From assembly GCA_938008535.1 (NCBI GenBank), contig CALLKF010000097.1, forward strand, positions 1-64,000: 64,000 nt of DNA, in the 5' to 3' direction. This DNA comes from an uncultured Saprospirales bacterium (GTDB taxonomy: Bacteria; Bacteroidota; Bacteroidia; Chitinophagales; JADIYW01). The notes beneath the pieces were generated by a model. That model was not told where the DNA came from. It ran no database searches and saw nothing but the letters and a program-made list of their open reading frames with translations. This document shows positions 16,238 to 26,400 of this stretch, piece by piece. A program made the position numbers and the translations under genes. Position 1 is the stretch's first letter. Every line of letters begins with the position of its first letter.

Positions 16238-18409
16238 TTACTTACTCAAATAAGCAACCGCCATGCGTAATTGTCCAAAAGAAAACTGATCGCCAAAGTG
16301 CTGTTTTAATGGTGTTAGTTGGTTCGTATCCAAATCAGTCATAGCCGTTTTTATCGCTGCTAATTCCACTTCTTTCAAAAAGGAATTAACAGAAACTTCA
16401 CCTGTAGAAATAAAACTTGCCAAATGACTTTCAATAGTCGAAACTGCCATGTTGCGTTCGTGCGCAATTTCTTCAATCGATTTTTTTTCTAAATACAACC
16501 GTAAACTTTCTTTATTAGATTCGCCTTTTTCCGGCTTTGCTTTTAGTTTCTCACTAAACACCACATCATCTTTATAAAAAGAATTGCCTTCGTAAAAAGC
16601 GGTATCGCCAAAATGTAGTTTTTCTATTTGTTTTAATTTCGATTTCAATGCCTGTTCAATCTCATCTGCTTTTTTCAGAAAGCCACGAACACCTTTTTTA
16701 TTTTGTAAAGAAAGAATGGTATCGTGCAACGGTTGAATTAAATTTTCAGCTAAACTTTTTCCAAAATAATGAATCGATTTCACAACTCTTTCTTGTAATA
16801 AATCTTGATTTTCTGTTAAATGAATCTGATCGAAAATAGTTTTTAATTGATGTAAAAATTTATCAGCAATTTCTTTTTGCGCTCGCACATTGGTTTCTAA
16901 TTTTCTTGCCAATGCCAACACCGTTTCTTTTTCAGGAATCTTCTTTTCTTCTACCAAATCACCAAAAGAATAAATAACGTCAACGGTTTTTGTCCAATCA
17001 AATGCTTTTAGTAATTGTGTTTTTGAAAACTCAATTTTCGCCATTGGCAATTGTTTTTGCAGCGATTCATCATCACTCAAATATTTATCAGAATAATCAA
17101 TAATGCGCTGATCTGTGGTAATGGCTTCTTGCGAAATGCGCGTCATCAAATGCATTCCATGCAACGTTTTACAACGACTCAAAGCCACATATACTTGTCC
17201 TGCAGCAAATGCATATCCGGCATCAATCACAGCATTTTCAAACGTCAACCCTTGACTCTTGTGTATGGTAATTGCCCAAGCCAACCGAACAGGATATTGT
17301 GTATAACTACCAACAACTTCTTCTTCAATTTTATCGGTTGCGGTGTTGTACGAATAACGAACGTCTTCCCATTTTTCTTTTTCCAACACCATTTCATTTT
17401 GTTCGTCATCAAAAAACTGCACGGTTATTTCAGTCTTATTTATTTTTTTTATCGTGGCTAACTTTCCGTTGAAATATCTTTTTTCCGGCTTGCTGTCATT
17501 CTTAATAAACATAATCTGTGCACCTTGTTTCAGTTGCAAATTAAATTCTGTTGGCAATGCATTTTCATTAAAATTTCCACTGAGTTCACCTTTAAATTCA
17601 AACAAATCAGATTCTAATTTTTGCAATTGTGTTTGATTGATCTTATCGGTTTTCGAATTGTGTGTTGATAGCGTAATATAATGTTCGAGTTCAGAAAGCA
17701 ATTCAGGTTCGTAGCGACTATTCAGCAAATAAAAATCATCTTCATCCATTTCGTTGTTGCGCACTTTATTCAGCAAACGAATAAATTTCTCTTCGCTTTG
17801 TCGGTAAATTTTAGTGAATTCAACATTCAGCAAATTACATTCTCTGATTACTTGCGCACTAAAGAAAAAAGGACTTTCGTAATATTCATTCAGCACTTTC
17901 CATTCATCGTCTTTTACCACTGGTGGCAACTGAAACAAATCGCCAATAAAAATAACCTGCACACCACCAAATGGCGTTTGCTGATTCTTGCGCACTGTTC
18001 GTAATATCGTATCAATACAATCTAAATAATCGCAGCGCAGCATACTCACTTCATCAATAATCAGCAACTCCATTTCTTTCATCACTTCTATTTTTACTTT
18101 ACTCAACTTCAAATTTTCAAACAGCGTATGCATGTTCGTAAAATTAGCAGGCACACGTTGTTTAGTTGGTAAAAATGCATTGAATGGCAATTGAAACAGC
18201 GAATGCAATGTCATTCCACCTGCGTTGATAGCTGCCACACCGGTTGGAGCAGCCACCACAGTATTTTTCATCGAATTATTTTGTATCGATTTTAGAAAAG
18301 TAGTCTTTCCGGTTCCTGCTTTTCCGGTAATAAATAGATGTTCAGATGTTTTTAGTGCAAATTCGGTAGCCAGGTGTTGCAGTTCGTGTAAATCTTCGTG
18401 TTCCATCAT
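16238..18409 (-). CDS. PIF1-like ATP-dependent DNA helicase with C-terminal HTH domain
   Basis: A superfamily 1 helicase related to PIF1/RecD, likely acting in DNA replication or repair. The 723-residue protein has Walker A GKAGTGKT (29-36), Walker B IIDEVSM (D119, E120), the GDLFQLPPV motif, a UvrD/RecD-like C-terminal motor motif (AITIHKSQGLTFENAVID) and YVALSRCKTLHGM. The last 300 residues include a helical region and a C-terminal helix-turn-helix domain ending FGQLRMAVAYLSK, a layout seen in Bacteroidota PIF1 proteins. A TACTTTTG box at 18422-18415 lies only 6 bp before the start codon. If it is the -7 element, the mRNA has almost no leader. No -33 box is evident. Confidence 0.88.
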   Translation of the reverse strand: MMEHEDLHELQHLATEFALKTSEHLFITGKAGTGKTTFLKSIQNNSMKNTVVAAPTGVAAINAGGMTLHSLFQLPFNAFLPTKQRVPANFTNMHTLFENLKLSKVKIEVMKEMELLIIDEVSMLRCDYLDCIDTILRTVRKNQQTPFGGVQVIFIGDLFQLPPVVKDDEWKVLNEYYESPFFFSAQVIRECNLLNVEFTKIYRQSEEKFIRLLNKVRNNEMDEDDFYLLNSRYEPELLSELEHYITLSTHNSKTDKINQTQLQKLESDLFEFKGELSGNFNENALPTEFNLQLKQGAQIMFIKNDSKPEKRYFNGKLATIKKINKTEITVQFFDDEQNEMVLEKEKWEDVRYSYNTATDKIEEEVVGSYTQYPVRLAWAITIHKSQGLTFENAVIDAGYAFAAGQVYVALSRCKTLHGMHLMTRISQEAITTDQRIIDYSDKYLSDDESLQKQLPMAKIEFSKTQLLKAFDWTKTVDVIYSFGDLVEEKKIPEKETVLALARKLETNVRAQKEIADKFLHQLKTIFDQIHLTENQDLLQERVVKSIHYFGKSLAENLIQPLHDTILSLQNKKGVRGFLKKADEIEQALKSKLKQIEKLHFGDTAFYEGNSFYKDDVVFSEKLKAKPEKGESNKESLRLYLEKKSIEEIAHERNMAVSTIESHLASFISTGEVSVNSFLKEVELAAIKTAMTDLDTNQLTPLKQHFGDQFSFGQLRMAVAYLSK

Positions 18410-18601
18410 AATAGCAAAAGTAAAGGTTAATAATTTATTTTACTATTGAGATACACAGAAACCTCAAATTCCATAAAAAACTAAAAATATTTTCTTGTTT
18501 TTGAGATTTAACATCTACAAATGACACTTTAAATTTCAAATTCTATAGTTGATATTTAGATTTTTTAGTTAATTTACCTATACATCTTGTATAAAAAATA
18601 G

Positions 18602-18609
18602 TACATTTG
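18602..18609 (+). promoter_or_regulatory. -7 element of the nuoA promoter
   Basis: TACATTTG matches the Bacteroidota -7 box; no clear -33 box lies 19-21 bp upstream. A possible TTG start codon at 18607 falls inside the box, so translation most likely begins at ATG 18625 instead. Confidence 0.4.
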
Positions 18610-18624
18610 CCACAGTTTTTAATT

Positions 18625-19002
18625 ATGATTTTATTCGTCACCAGCAGAGCTTTAGATTATCTTCCAATAGTGTTGATGTTCATCGTTGCATTAGGATTTG
18701 TCGGCCTAGTAATGGGTGTCACTCATTGGATGGGTCCAAAACGAAATTCCAAAGTAAAACTGGAAACATTTGAGTGCGGAATTGATGTACAAGGAAACGC
18801 ACGAACACCATTTTCCATCAAATACTTCTTAGTAGCTATCTTATTTGTGCTGTTTGATGTAGAAGTAATTTTTATGTATCCGTGGGCCGTGAACTTTCAC
18901 AAACTCGGATTGTTAGGTATAGTAGAAATGTTTTCATTTATCGCCATCTTCTTAATTGGTTTTTATTACATCGTGAAGAAAGGTGCGCTAAAATGGGAAT
19001 AA
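18625..19002 (+). CDS. nuoA: NADH-quinone oxidoreductase subunit A
   Basis: Membrane subunit of respiratory complex I. The 125-residue protein has three membrane helices and the family signature KLETFECGIDVQGNARTPFS, in which Glu and Cys lie at the quinone-side loop, followed by YFLVAILFVLFDVEVIFMYP. The start is placed at ATG 18625 because the in-frame TTG at 18607 lies inside a promoter -7 box. It is the first gene of a nuoA-B-C-D operon, 24 bp from nuoB. Confidence 0.96.
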   Translation: MILFVTSRALDYLPIVLMFIVALGFVGLVMGVTHWMGPKRNSKVKLETFECGIDVQGNARTPFSIKYFLVAILFVLFDVEVIFMYPWAVNFHKLGLLGIVEMFSFIAIFLIGFYYIVKKGALKWE

Positions 19003-19026
19003 CTTGAAAACTACAAATTAAACAAC

Positions 19027-19581
19027 ATGAGTACAACAGCAATTGATATCAATCCAGCATACCAACCGGATGGAATTGAAGGACAAGGTTTCTTTGCTAC
19101 TTCTTTAGATAAAGCTGTTGGTTTAGCGCGCGCCAATTCACTTTGGCCGTTGCCATTTGCCACTTCTTGTTGTGGTATTGAATTTATGGCAACAATGGCA
19201 GCACATTATGACTTAGCACGATTTGGCTCAGAACGATTAAGTTTCTCGCCACGTCAAGCAGATCTACTAATGGTAATGGGTACGATTTCTAAAAAAATGG
19301 GACCAATTCTCAGACAAGTATATGAGCAAATGGCAGAACCGAAATGGGTGCTGTGCATGGGCGCTTGTGCAAGCAGTGGTGGCATTTTCGATACCTACAG
19401 TGTTTTACAGGGAATTGATAAGATCATTCCAGTTGATGTATATATTCCAGGTTGTCCTCCAAGACCAGAACAAGTATTGGATGGCATTTTACAAATTCAG
19501 GAATTAGCAAAAAACGAATCTCGCAGAAGAAGAGAATCACCAGAATACAAAGCATTATTAGCTGAATACGGAATTGAATAA
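19027..19581 (+). CDS. nuoB: NADH-quinone oxidoreductase subunit B
   Basis: Peripheral-arm subunit that carries iron-sulfur cluster N2, the last electron carrier before quinone in complex I. The 184-residue protein shows the cluster ligands: the Cys pair in TSCCGIEFM, the Cys in GACASSGG and the Cys in VPGCPPRPE. Length is normal for the family. It lies between nuoA and nuoC, 69 bp before the nuoC start. Confidence 0.97.
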   Translation: MSTTAIDINPAYQPDGIEGQGFFATSLDKAVGLARANSLWPLPFATSCCGIEFMATMAAHYDLARFGSERLSFSPRQADLLMVMGTISKKMGPILRQVYEQMAEPKWVLCMGACASSGGIFDTYSVLQGIDKIIPVDVYIPGCPPRPEQVLDGILQIQELAKNESRRRRESPEYKALLAEYGIE

Positions 19582-19612
19582 TAAACCGATTTGCAATTTG
19601 CAATTAATTTAG

Positions 19613-19643
19613 TTTGCAAGTTGCTTTTTATGCAAACTGCAAA
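19613..19643 (+). repeat. Intercistronic hairpin between nuoB and nuoC
   Basis: TTTGCAAGTTGC pairs imperfectly (10 of 12) with GCAAACTGCAAA around a 7-nt loop, ending 7 bp before the nuoC start codon. A TTTGCAATTTGCAA direct repeat lies just upstream. It could affect translation of nuoC or RNA processing. Confidence 0.4.
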
Positions 19644-19650
19644 CTATAAA

Positions 19651-20157
19651 ATGAGTGAATTATTACAAATAGTAAAAGATAAATTAGAAGCAAAATTTGG
19701 CGATGCATTACTTTCGGCTGAATTGCTTTATGATTTTCCTGTTTTTATTCTTAAAAAAGAAATTGTAAAAGACGCACTTATCTTTTTAAAAGAAGATACT
19801 GATTTAAATTTTCATTTCTTAACTACGATGTGTGGACTTCATCAACCAGATGAAACCGAAGATAAAGAATTTGGCTTGATGTATCAATTGCATAATATGC
19901 CGAAAAATTATCGCATTCGCATCAAAACTTTCATGCTGAAATCCGATTTAAATATGCCAACTATTTCTGATATTTATCCAACTGCCGGTTGGATGGAACG
20001 CCAGGAATATGATTTCTTCGGTTTTAATTTTATTGGTCACAAAAATTTATCGCGCATTTTAAATATGGATGAGATGAATTATTTTCCAATGCGAAAAGAA
20101 TATCCATTAGAAGATTTAGGTAGAAACGATAAAAGTGATAAAATGTTTGGAAGATAA
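19651..20157 (+). CDS. nuoC: NADH-quinone oxidoreductase subunit C
   Basis: Peripheral-arm subunit of complex I (30-kDa subunit). The 168-residue protein contains the typical HFLTTMCGLHQPDE region and the closing WMERQEYDFFGFNFIGHKNLSRIL segment. The start is placed at MSELLQIVKD (19651). In-frame upstream codons run through a hairpin and give an atypical Cys-rich N-terminus. It is followed by nuoD after 15 bp. Confidence 0.95.
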   Translation: MSELLQIVKDKLEAKFGDALLSAELLYDFPVFILKKEIVKDALIFLKEDTDLNFHFLTTMCGLHQPDETEDKEFGLMYQLHNMPKNYRIRIKTFMLKSDLNMPTISDIYPTAGWMERQEYDFFGFNFIGHKNLSRILNMDEMNYFPMRKEYPLEDLGRNDKSDKMFGR

Positions 20158-20172
20158 CTCAAAACGATACTA

Positions 20173-21366
20173 ATGACAGCACCAAATAATACGTACGACG
20201 AAAAAAATTATTCTACCTTAAATCTTGGCCCAACGCATCCAGCTACACACGGAATTTTCCAAAACGTGTTAACTATGGATGGCGAAATGATTGTAGATGC
20301 TGTTTCTACCGTTGGCTATATTCATCGTGCTTTTGAGAAATTGGCTGAGCATCGTCCATACAACCAAATTACTACCATTACAGATAGATTAAACTATTGC
20401 TCATCGCCTATCAATAACATGGGTTGGCACATGACGGTAGAAAAATTAATCGGTGCAGAAATTCCCAAACGAGCACAATACATGCGTGTTATTATCATGG
20501 AATTGTCGCGCATCGCAGATCATATTGTGTGCGATACTGTAATTGCAGTAGACACTGGTGCAATGACTGGCTTCTTGCATTTGTTTCAATACAGAGAATG
20601 GATTTACGAAATTTTTGAAGAAATATGTGGTGCTCGTTTAACCACAAATATCGGTAGAATTGGTGGCATGGAACGAGATTTTTCTCCAAAAGCTTGGGCA
20701 AAGATTGACCATTTTATGAAAAATTTTCCGAAAGGATTGAAAGAGTTTCAAGCATTGGTTGACAGAAACAGAATATTTATGGACAGAACCATAAATGTTG
20801 GACCAATCACTGCAGAAAAAGCACTGAATTTTGGTTTTACAGGTCCAAATTTACGTGCTGCTGGTGTTGATTATGATGTTCGAGTTGCCAATCCGTATTC
20901 ATCGTACGAAGATTTTAAATTCGATATTCCAGTTGGAACCAATGGCGATACTTACGACAGATATTCTGTTCGCATGGAAGAAATGTGGCAAAGTTACAGC
21001 ATCATCGAACAAGCTATAAAAAACATGCCTGATGGAGCATTTCATGCAGATTTGCCAGAATTTTATTTACCTGAAAAGCAAGATGTATATAGCAAAATGG
21101 AAGCGTTAATCTATCACTTTAAAATTGTAATGGGTGAGACAGAAGTTCCAAAAGGCGAAGTATATCACGCAGTAGAAGGTGGTAACGGTGAATTAGGTTT
21201 CTATTTAATTTCCGATGGCGGACGAACACCATTTCGTTTGCATTTCCGTCGTCCTTGTTTTATATATTATCAAGCATATCCAGAAATGATAAAAGGCAGC
21301 ATGCTGAGCGATGCAATTTTAACCATGAGCAGCATGAATGTTATTGCCGGTGAGTTGGATGCTTAA
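20173..21366 (+). CDS. nuoD: NADH-quinone oxidoreductase subunit D
   Basis: The 49-kDa subunit of complex I, which together with NuoB forms the quinone-binding site. The 397-residue protein starts with the conserved [12 protein letters not shown] and contains [32 protein letters not shown] and the C-terminal [15 protein letters not shown], giving normal length. It is the last gene of this operon. The next + gene is a sigma-54 activator after 112 bp, so nuoE-N must lie elsewhere in the genome. Confidence 0.97.
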   Translation: MTAPNNTYDEKNYSTLNLGPTHPATHGIFQNVLTMDGEMIVDAVSTVGYIHRAFEKLAEHRPYNQITTITDRLNYCSSPINNMGWHMTVEKLIGAEIPKRAQYMRVIIMELSRIADHIVCDTVIAVDTGAMTGFLHLFQYREWIYEIFEEICGARLTTNIGRIGGMERDFSPKAWAKIDHFMKNFPKGLKEFQALVDRNRIFMDRTINVGPITAEKALNFGFTGPNLRAAGVDYDVRVANPYSSYEDFKFDIPVGTNGDTYDRYSVRMEEMWQSYSIIEQAIKNMPDGAFHADLPEFYLPEKQDVYSKMEALIYHFKIVMGETEVPKGEVYHAVEGGNGELGFYLISDGGRTPFRLHFRRPCFIYYQAYPEMIKGSMLSDAILTMSSMNVIAGELDA

Positions 21367-21478
21367 CAGTTTCTACACTAAATATTTTTCACAATTTTTC
21401 TTAGTTTTACAACTTAGGTACAATAGTTGTTATAGCTGTAATACTTAATATTTATTCCTTACGACTTAATACTTTTAT

Positions 21479-22834
21479 ATGCCAAAGATTTTAATTGTTG
21501 ATGATGAAAAAGCCATTCGCAGAACGCTGAAAGAAATTTTAGAGTACGAAAAATATGATATTGATGAAGCTGAAGATGGTGAAATTGGCTTAGATAAAAT
21601 TGAAAAGAATAATTACGATGTAGTTATTCTGGATATTAAAATGCCGAAAAAAGATGGCTTGGAAGTGTTGACAGAAATGCAGCAAAAAGGTATCGAAACA
21701 CCGGTGATTGTTTTGTCTGGTCACGGTAATTTAGAAACTGCTGTTGAAGCCGTAAAAAAAGGTGCGTTCGATTATATTCCAAAACCACCAGATTTGAATC
21801 GTTTACTGATTACAGTGCGCAACGCGATGGACAAAGTTTCATTAGTTACGGAAACAAAAATCTTGAAAAAGAAAATTGCAAAATCAAAAGATATTGTCGG
21901 CGACTCTAATCCAATTTTAAAAATAAAAGAAACCATTGCAAAAGTAGCACCAACCGAAGCGCGCGTTTTAATTACTGGAGACAATGGTTCTGGAAAAGAA
22001 TTGGTTGCGCGCTGGCTGCACGAACAAAGCAACAGAAGCAACGGACCTTTGATTGAAGTAAACTGTGCAGCTATTCCTTCTGAATTAATTGAAAGCGAAT
22101 TATTCGGACATGAAAAAGGCGCATTCACATCAGCTATCAAACAACGCATCGGAAAATTTGAACAAGCAAATGGTGGCACACTTTTCTTAGACGAAATTGG
22201 AGACATGAGCTTGTCGGCGCAGGCAAAAGTATTGCGTGCCTTGCAGGAAAATAAAATTACCAAAGTTGGTGGAGACAAAGAAGAGAAAGTAGATGTGCGC
22301 GTGGTAGCAGCAACTAATAAAGATTTACTGAAAGAAGTAGAAGAAAACCGTTTCCGCATGGACTTGTATCATCGCTTAAGTGTAATCTTAATTCATGTGC
22401 CTTCATTGAATGAACGTAAAGATGATATTCCAGTTTTAACAGATCATTTCTTAAATGAAATTTGTGGTGACTATGGAATTCCAGTGAAAAAAATTGAAAA
22501 TGATGCGATAGAAACTATGCAGGCACGCAACTGGACTGGTAATATTCGTGAACTGAGAAATGTAGTAGAACGCTTGGTAATTATGAGTGAAAAAACAATT
22601 ACCAAACAAGATGTGATTGACTATTCTGGACCGAGTACCAAAGCGGAAAACAAAGGAATAGACTTTGATAAATTTGCAAATTTGCAGCAACTGAACGATT
22701 ATGTAGAACGCAGTTTCATCGAACATAAATTAGATAAAAACAGTTGGAACACTTCTAAAACTGCCGATGATATTGGACTCAGCAAGAAACAACTAGAAGA
22801 CAAACTGGAAAGTTTGGGTTTGAAGAAAAGATAG
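21479..22834 (+). CDS. NtrC-type sigma-54-dependent response regulator
   Basis: Transcription activator that works with RNA polymerase-sigma-54. The 451-residue protein has an N-terminal receiver domain with phosphoacceptor Asp52 (ILDIKMPKKDG), a central AAA+ domain with Walker A GDNGSGKE, the sigma-54-contact loop GAFTSA (a variant of GAFTGA) and Walker B LFLDEIGDM. The C-terminal region is short and Fis-like (TADDIGLSKKQLEDKLESLG). No histidine kinase gene is adjacent, so the signal is unknown. A strong sigma-54 promoter occurs in the same window, upstream of lon at 48032. Confidence 0.93.
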   Translation: MPKILIVDDEKAIRRTLKEILEYEKYDIDEAEDGEIGLDKIEKNNYDVVILDIKMPKKDGLEVLTEMQQKGIETPVIVLSGHGNLETAVEAVKKGAFDYIPKPPDLNRLLITVRNAMDKVSLVTETKILKKKIAKSKDIVGDSNPILKIKETIAKVAPTEARVLITGDNGSGKELVARWLHEQSNRSNGPLIEVNCAAIPSELIESELFGHEKGAFTSAIKQRIGKFEQANGGTLFLDEIGDMSLSAQAKVLRALQENKITKVGGDKEEKVDVRVVAATNKDLLKEVEENRFRMDLYHRLSVILIHVPSLNERKDDIPVLTDHFLNEICGDYGIPVKKIENDAIETMQARNWTGNIRELRNVVERLVIMSEKTITKQDVIDYSGPSTKAENKGIDFDKFANLQQLNDYVERSFIEHKLDKNSWNTSKTADDIGLSKKQLEDKLESLGLKKR

Positions 22835-22887
22835 AAAGAACTTTACTTTATTACTGATTTGTAATAAAAAACCAGTAATCCAAACCC

Positions 22888-23406
22888 TTAATTCGTCTTC
22901 AACGCAATTTTAGGTTTTGGTTTGGTAGCAGTTTTGGTAGTAGTAGTTTTTGAACCTTTGGTTCCGTTTTTGGTATTGGCTTTGTTTTTATCGTCTTCTC
23001 TTTCTTCGTCCGATTTTTCTTCAATGACAAAACTTGCCGGAAACATCGATTTCATTTGCATCAAAAATTTGAATGCTTCTTCTTTAGAGGCAAACTCACC
23101 AGCACGCAATTTAAAGTTAGGTGATGCATACGTTATAAATGTAGCAATGCCTGGAAAACGTGCTGAAAATTTTGCTTTTGCATCAAAAACCTGGTCGCGA
23201 GCAGTTGCCTGAAACACTTGCACACGCACTAATTTCTTTTTCGGTCCAGCTGGTTTGCGCGAATATATTTTTTGCAATACATCTACTCTTGGATCTTTAA
23301 AGAACAAAATATTATTTTCTGCATTCAAACTCAGCGAATCGTTTTCATCAGCTTTGCAAAAGTATGCAGCAAAAAGTATGCAGTATGCAGTAAATAAATA
23401 TTTCAT
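22888..23406 (-). CDS. SPOR-like domain exported protein
   Basis: A 172-residue exported protein with a signal peptide (about 1-19), a SPOR-like domain (about 58-131, from VRVQVFQATARDQVF to ASFVIEE) and a Lys/Thr-rich disordered tail. SPOR domains bind denuded glycan strands of peptidoglycan, so a cell-wall or division-related role is likely. It lies downstream of secA on the same strand, 76 bp away, and is convergent with the sigma-54 activator gene. Confidence 0.75.
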   Translation of the reverse strand: MKYLFTAYCILFAAYFCKADENDSLSLNAENNILFFKDPRVDVLQKIYSRKPAGPKKKLVRVQVFQATARDQVFDAKAKFSARFPGIATFITYASPNFKLRAGEFASKEEAFKFLMQMKSMFPASFVIEEKSDEEREDDKNKANTKNGTKGSKTTTTKTATKPKPKIALKTN

Positions 23407-23482
23407 AATTAACTTAAATCTAAAATAAAGATAGTATTCTTCTTTAATCTTTGCTCGTTGTTCGTTTTCCTTTATTCAATTT

Positions 23483-26400
23483 CTATGCCATTTCTTTTCC
23501 GTGGCAATGTTTGAATTTCTTTCCGCTTCCACATGGACAAGGATCGTTTCTGCCAATTTTTACTTCTGCACGCACTGGTTGTTGCTTTTCACGTGTATCT
23601 GTTGCTGCTTCAGCACCTTTGTATTCGTCTTCAATATTTTCACCACCACGAGATTCTTTCACTTTTTCAGTAGATTTTGGCAAACGAACTTGTTGAATAT
23701 TATTTATTCTTTGAACTGGCAATGTTCCTTTCAACAAGAATGTAGTTACATCTTTATTTATGGCTGATAGCATTTGTTTAAATAATTCAAATGCTTCAAA
23801 TTTAAAGATTAACAAAGGATCTTTTTGCTCGTGTACTGCCATTTGAACTGAATGTTTTAACTCATCCATCTGACGTAAATGGTCTTTCCAATGATGATCG
23901 ATAAATGACAAAATAATATTTTGTTCAATTGTTTTAATCAGCTCTTTGCCTTTACTGTTCAACGATTTTTCAATGTTAGCCAAAATTTGTATTTCTCTGT
24001 TTCCATCAGAAAAAGGAATAACCATATTTTGGAATTTATCGCCATTTATAGTAACCACATTTTGTATAATTGGCAATGCTTCTTTAGCAACAGAATCAGA
24101 TTTTCGTTGATATTTTTGATATACTTCATGATACAAATCGGCTGCTAAATCATCAACTTTCTTATTCTTCAAATCATCAGCAGTAATTTTTGTATCTACT
24201 GAAAGAAAACGGATAGTGTCTAATTTAAATGCTTCAATATCTTGAGAAATTTTTCCATCATTTGCAATTTCAAAGCTTAAATCATAAAACATATTTATCA
24301 AATCGAAAGATATTCTTACGCCAACCAAAGCGTGATGTCTGCGTTTATAAATTACTTCGCGTTGCGCATTCATTACATCATCATATTCCAATAATCGTTT
24401 ACGTGTACCAAAGTGATTTTCCTCCACTTTTTTCTGCGCGCGTTCTATTGATTTTGTGACCATTGAATGTTGAATTACATCGCCATCTTTGTAACCCATT
24501 TTGTCCATCATTCCTGCAATTCTATCAGAGCCAAACAAACGCATTAAATCATCTTCCAAACTTGCATAAAACTGTGTAGAACCAGTATCACCTTGACGAC
24601 CAGCACGACCACGCAACTGTCTGTCTACACGGCGCGAATCATGTCGCTCAGAGCCGATGATAGCCAAACCGCCAATGTCTTTAATGCCTTGACCTAATTT
24701 GATATCCGTACCACGGCCAGCCATGTTGGTTGCAATGGTGATTTGTCCAGCCAAACCTGCTTGAGCCACAATATCAGCTTCACGTTGGTGCTGTTTTGCG
24801 TTCAATACATTATGTTCAATTTTACGCATGCTTAGCATTTTGCTGAGTAATTCAGAAACTTCAACGTTAGTTGTACCAACTAAAACCGGTCTGCCTTCTT
24901 CTTTAAGTTTTATAATTTCTTCAATAACAGCATTGTATTTTTCTCGCTTTGTTTTATAAATTAAATCTTCTTTGTCGATACGTTTGGTTGGCCTGTTAGT
25001 TGGAACTACCACGGTGTCTAATTTATAGATTTCCCAAAACTCAGATGCTTCCGTTTCTGCAGTACCAGTCATACCACACAATTTGTGATACATACGGAAG
25101 AAATTCTGTAGTGTAACTGTTGCAAATGTTTGTGTAGCTGCTTCTACTTTTACATTTTCTTTTGCTTCTATCGCCTGATGCAAACCGTCGCTATAACGAC
25201 GACCATCCATGATACGACCTGTTTGTTCGTCAACAATTTTTACTTTTTGGTCAATCACTACATATTCAACATCTTTATCAAATAAACAATATGCTTTTAG
25301 TAATTGATTTACGGTATGCAGACGTTCTGATTTGATATTAAAATCTAATAAAACAGCATCTTTTTTAGCTAATTTTTCTTCATGAGAAATAGGTTCATTT
25401 TCTACTTCAGCAATTAAACCACCAATATCAGGCATGACGAAGAAATCTTTTTCTTCACCAGAAGAAGTTATTAATTCAATACCTTTTTCTGTTAAGTCAA
25501 TTTGATTGTTTTTTTCGTCAATAACAAAATATAATTGTGCATCGGCAATTGGCATTTCTTTTTGTTGATCTTGCAGATAATAGTTTTCTGCTTTCATTAA
25601 AATTTGCTTCATACCAACTTCACTCAAAAATTTAATGAGTGCTGTGTTTTTTGGCAAACCACGATGCGCACGCAATAAAGCCAAACCACCTTCGCCTTCT
25701 TTGTGTCCTGTTTTTCCTTCTGCTATTAATTTTTTTGCGTCCAATAAAAATTGTTGTGTTACTTTTTTCTGTGCCGCTACTAATTTTTCGATGCGTGGTT
25801 TCAGTTCATGAAACATTTGCTCATCACCTTTTGGAACAGGTCCTGAAATAATTAACGGCGTTCTTGCATCATCAATTAAAACCGAATCGACCTCATCGAC
25901 CATCGCGAAATGCAGCTTGCGTTGCACTTGCTCTTCTGCAGTACGCACCATATTATCTCTCAAATAATCAAAACCAAATTCGTTATTGGTGCCGTAAGTA
26001 ATATCTGCCAAATACGCAGCTTTTCTTCCGTCAGAATGTGGTTCGTGTTTGTCGATACAATCAACAGTTATTCCTAAGAAATTAAATAACAAACCATTCC
26101 ACTCACTATCACGACGTGCTAAGTAATCATTAACGGTTACTAAATGTACACCACAACCAGCTAATGCATTTAAGTAAGCAGGCAAGGTAGAAACTAAGGT
26201 TTTACCTTCACCAGTTGCCATCTCCGAGATTTTTCCGCGATGCAGCACCACGCCACCCATTAATTGCACATCATAATGAATCATGTTCCAAACGATCTCG
26301 CCACCAGCAGCCGTCCATTTATTTGGATAAATAGCGGTGTTTCCATCAATTTTTATGTGTGGATTTTTAACAGCTAATTCTCTATCTAAATCGGTTGCGA

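Noticed and set aside
18607..18624. TTG start for nuoA
   Set aside because: It lies inside a promoter -7 box; ATG 18625 gives a normal NuoA N-terminus.
22835..22887. Terminator between the sigma-54 activator and the SPOR gene
   Set aside because: ATTACTG and CAGTAAT can pair, but the loop is long and the stem short, so support is poor.
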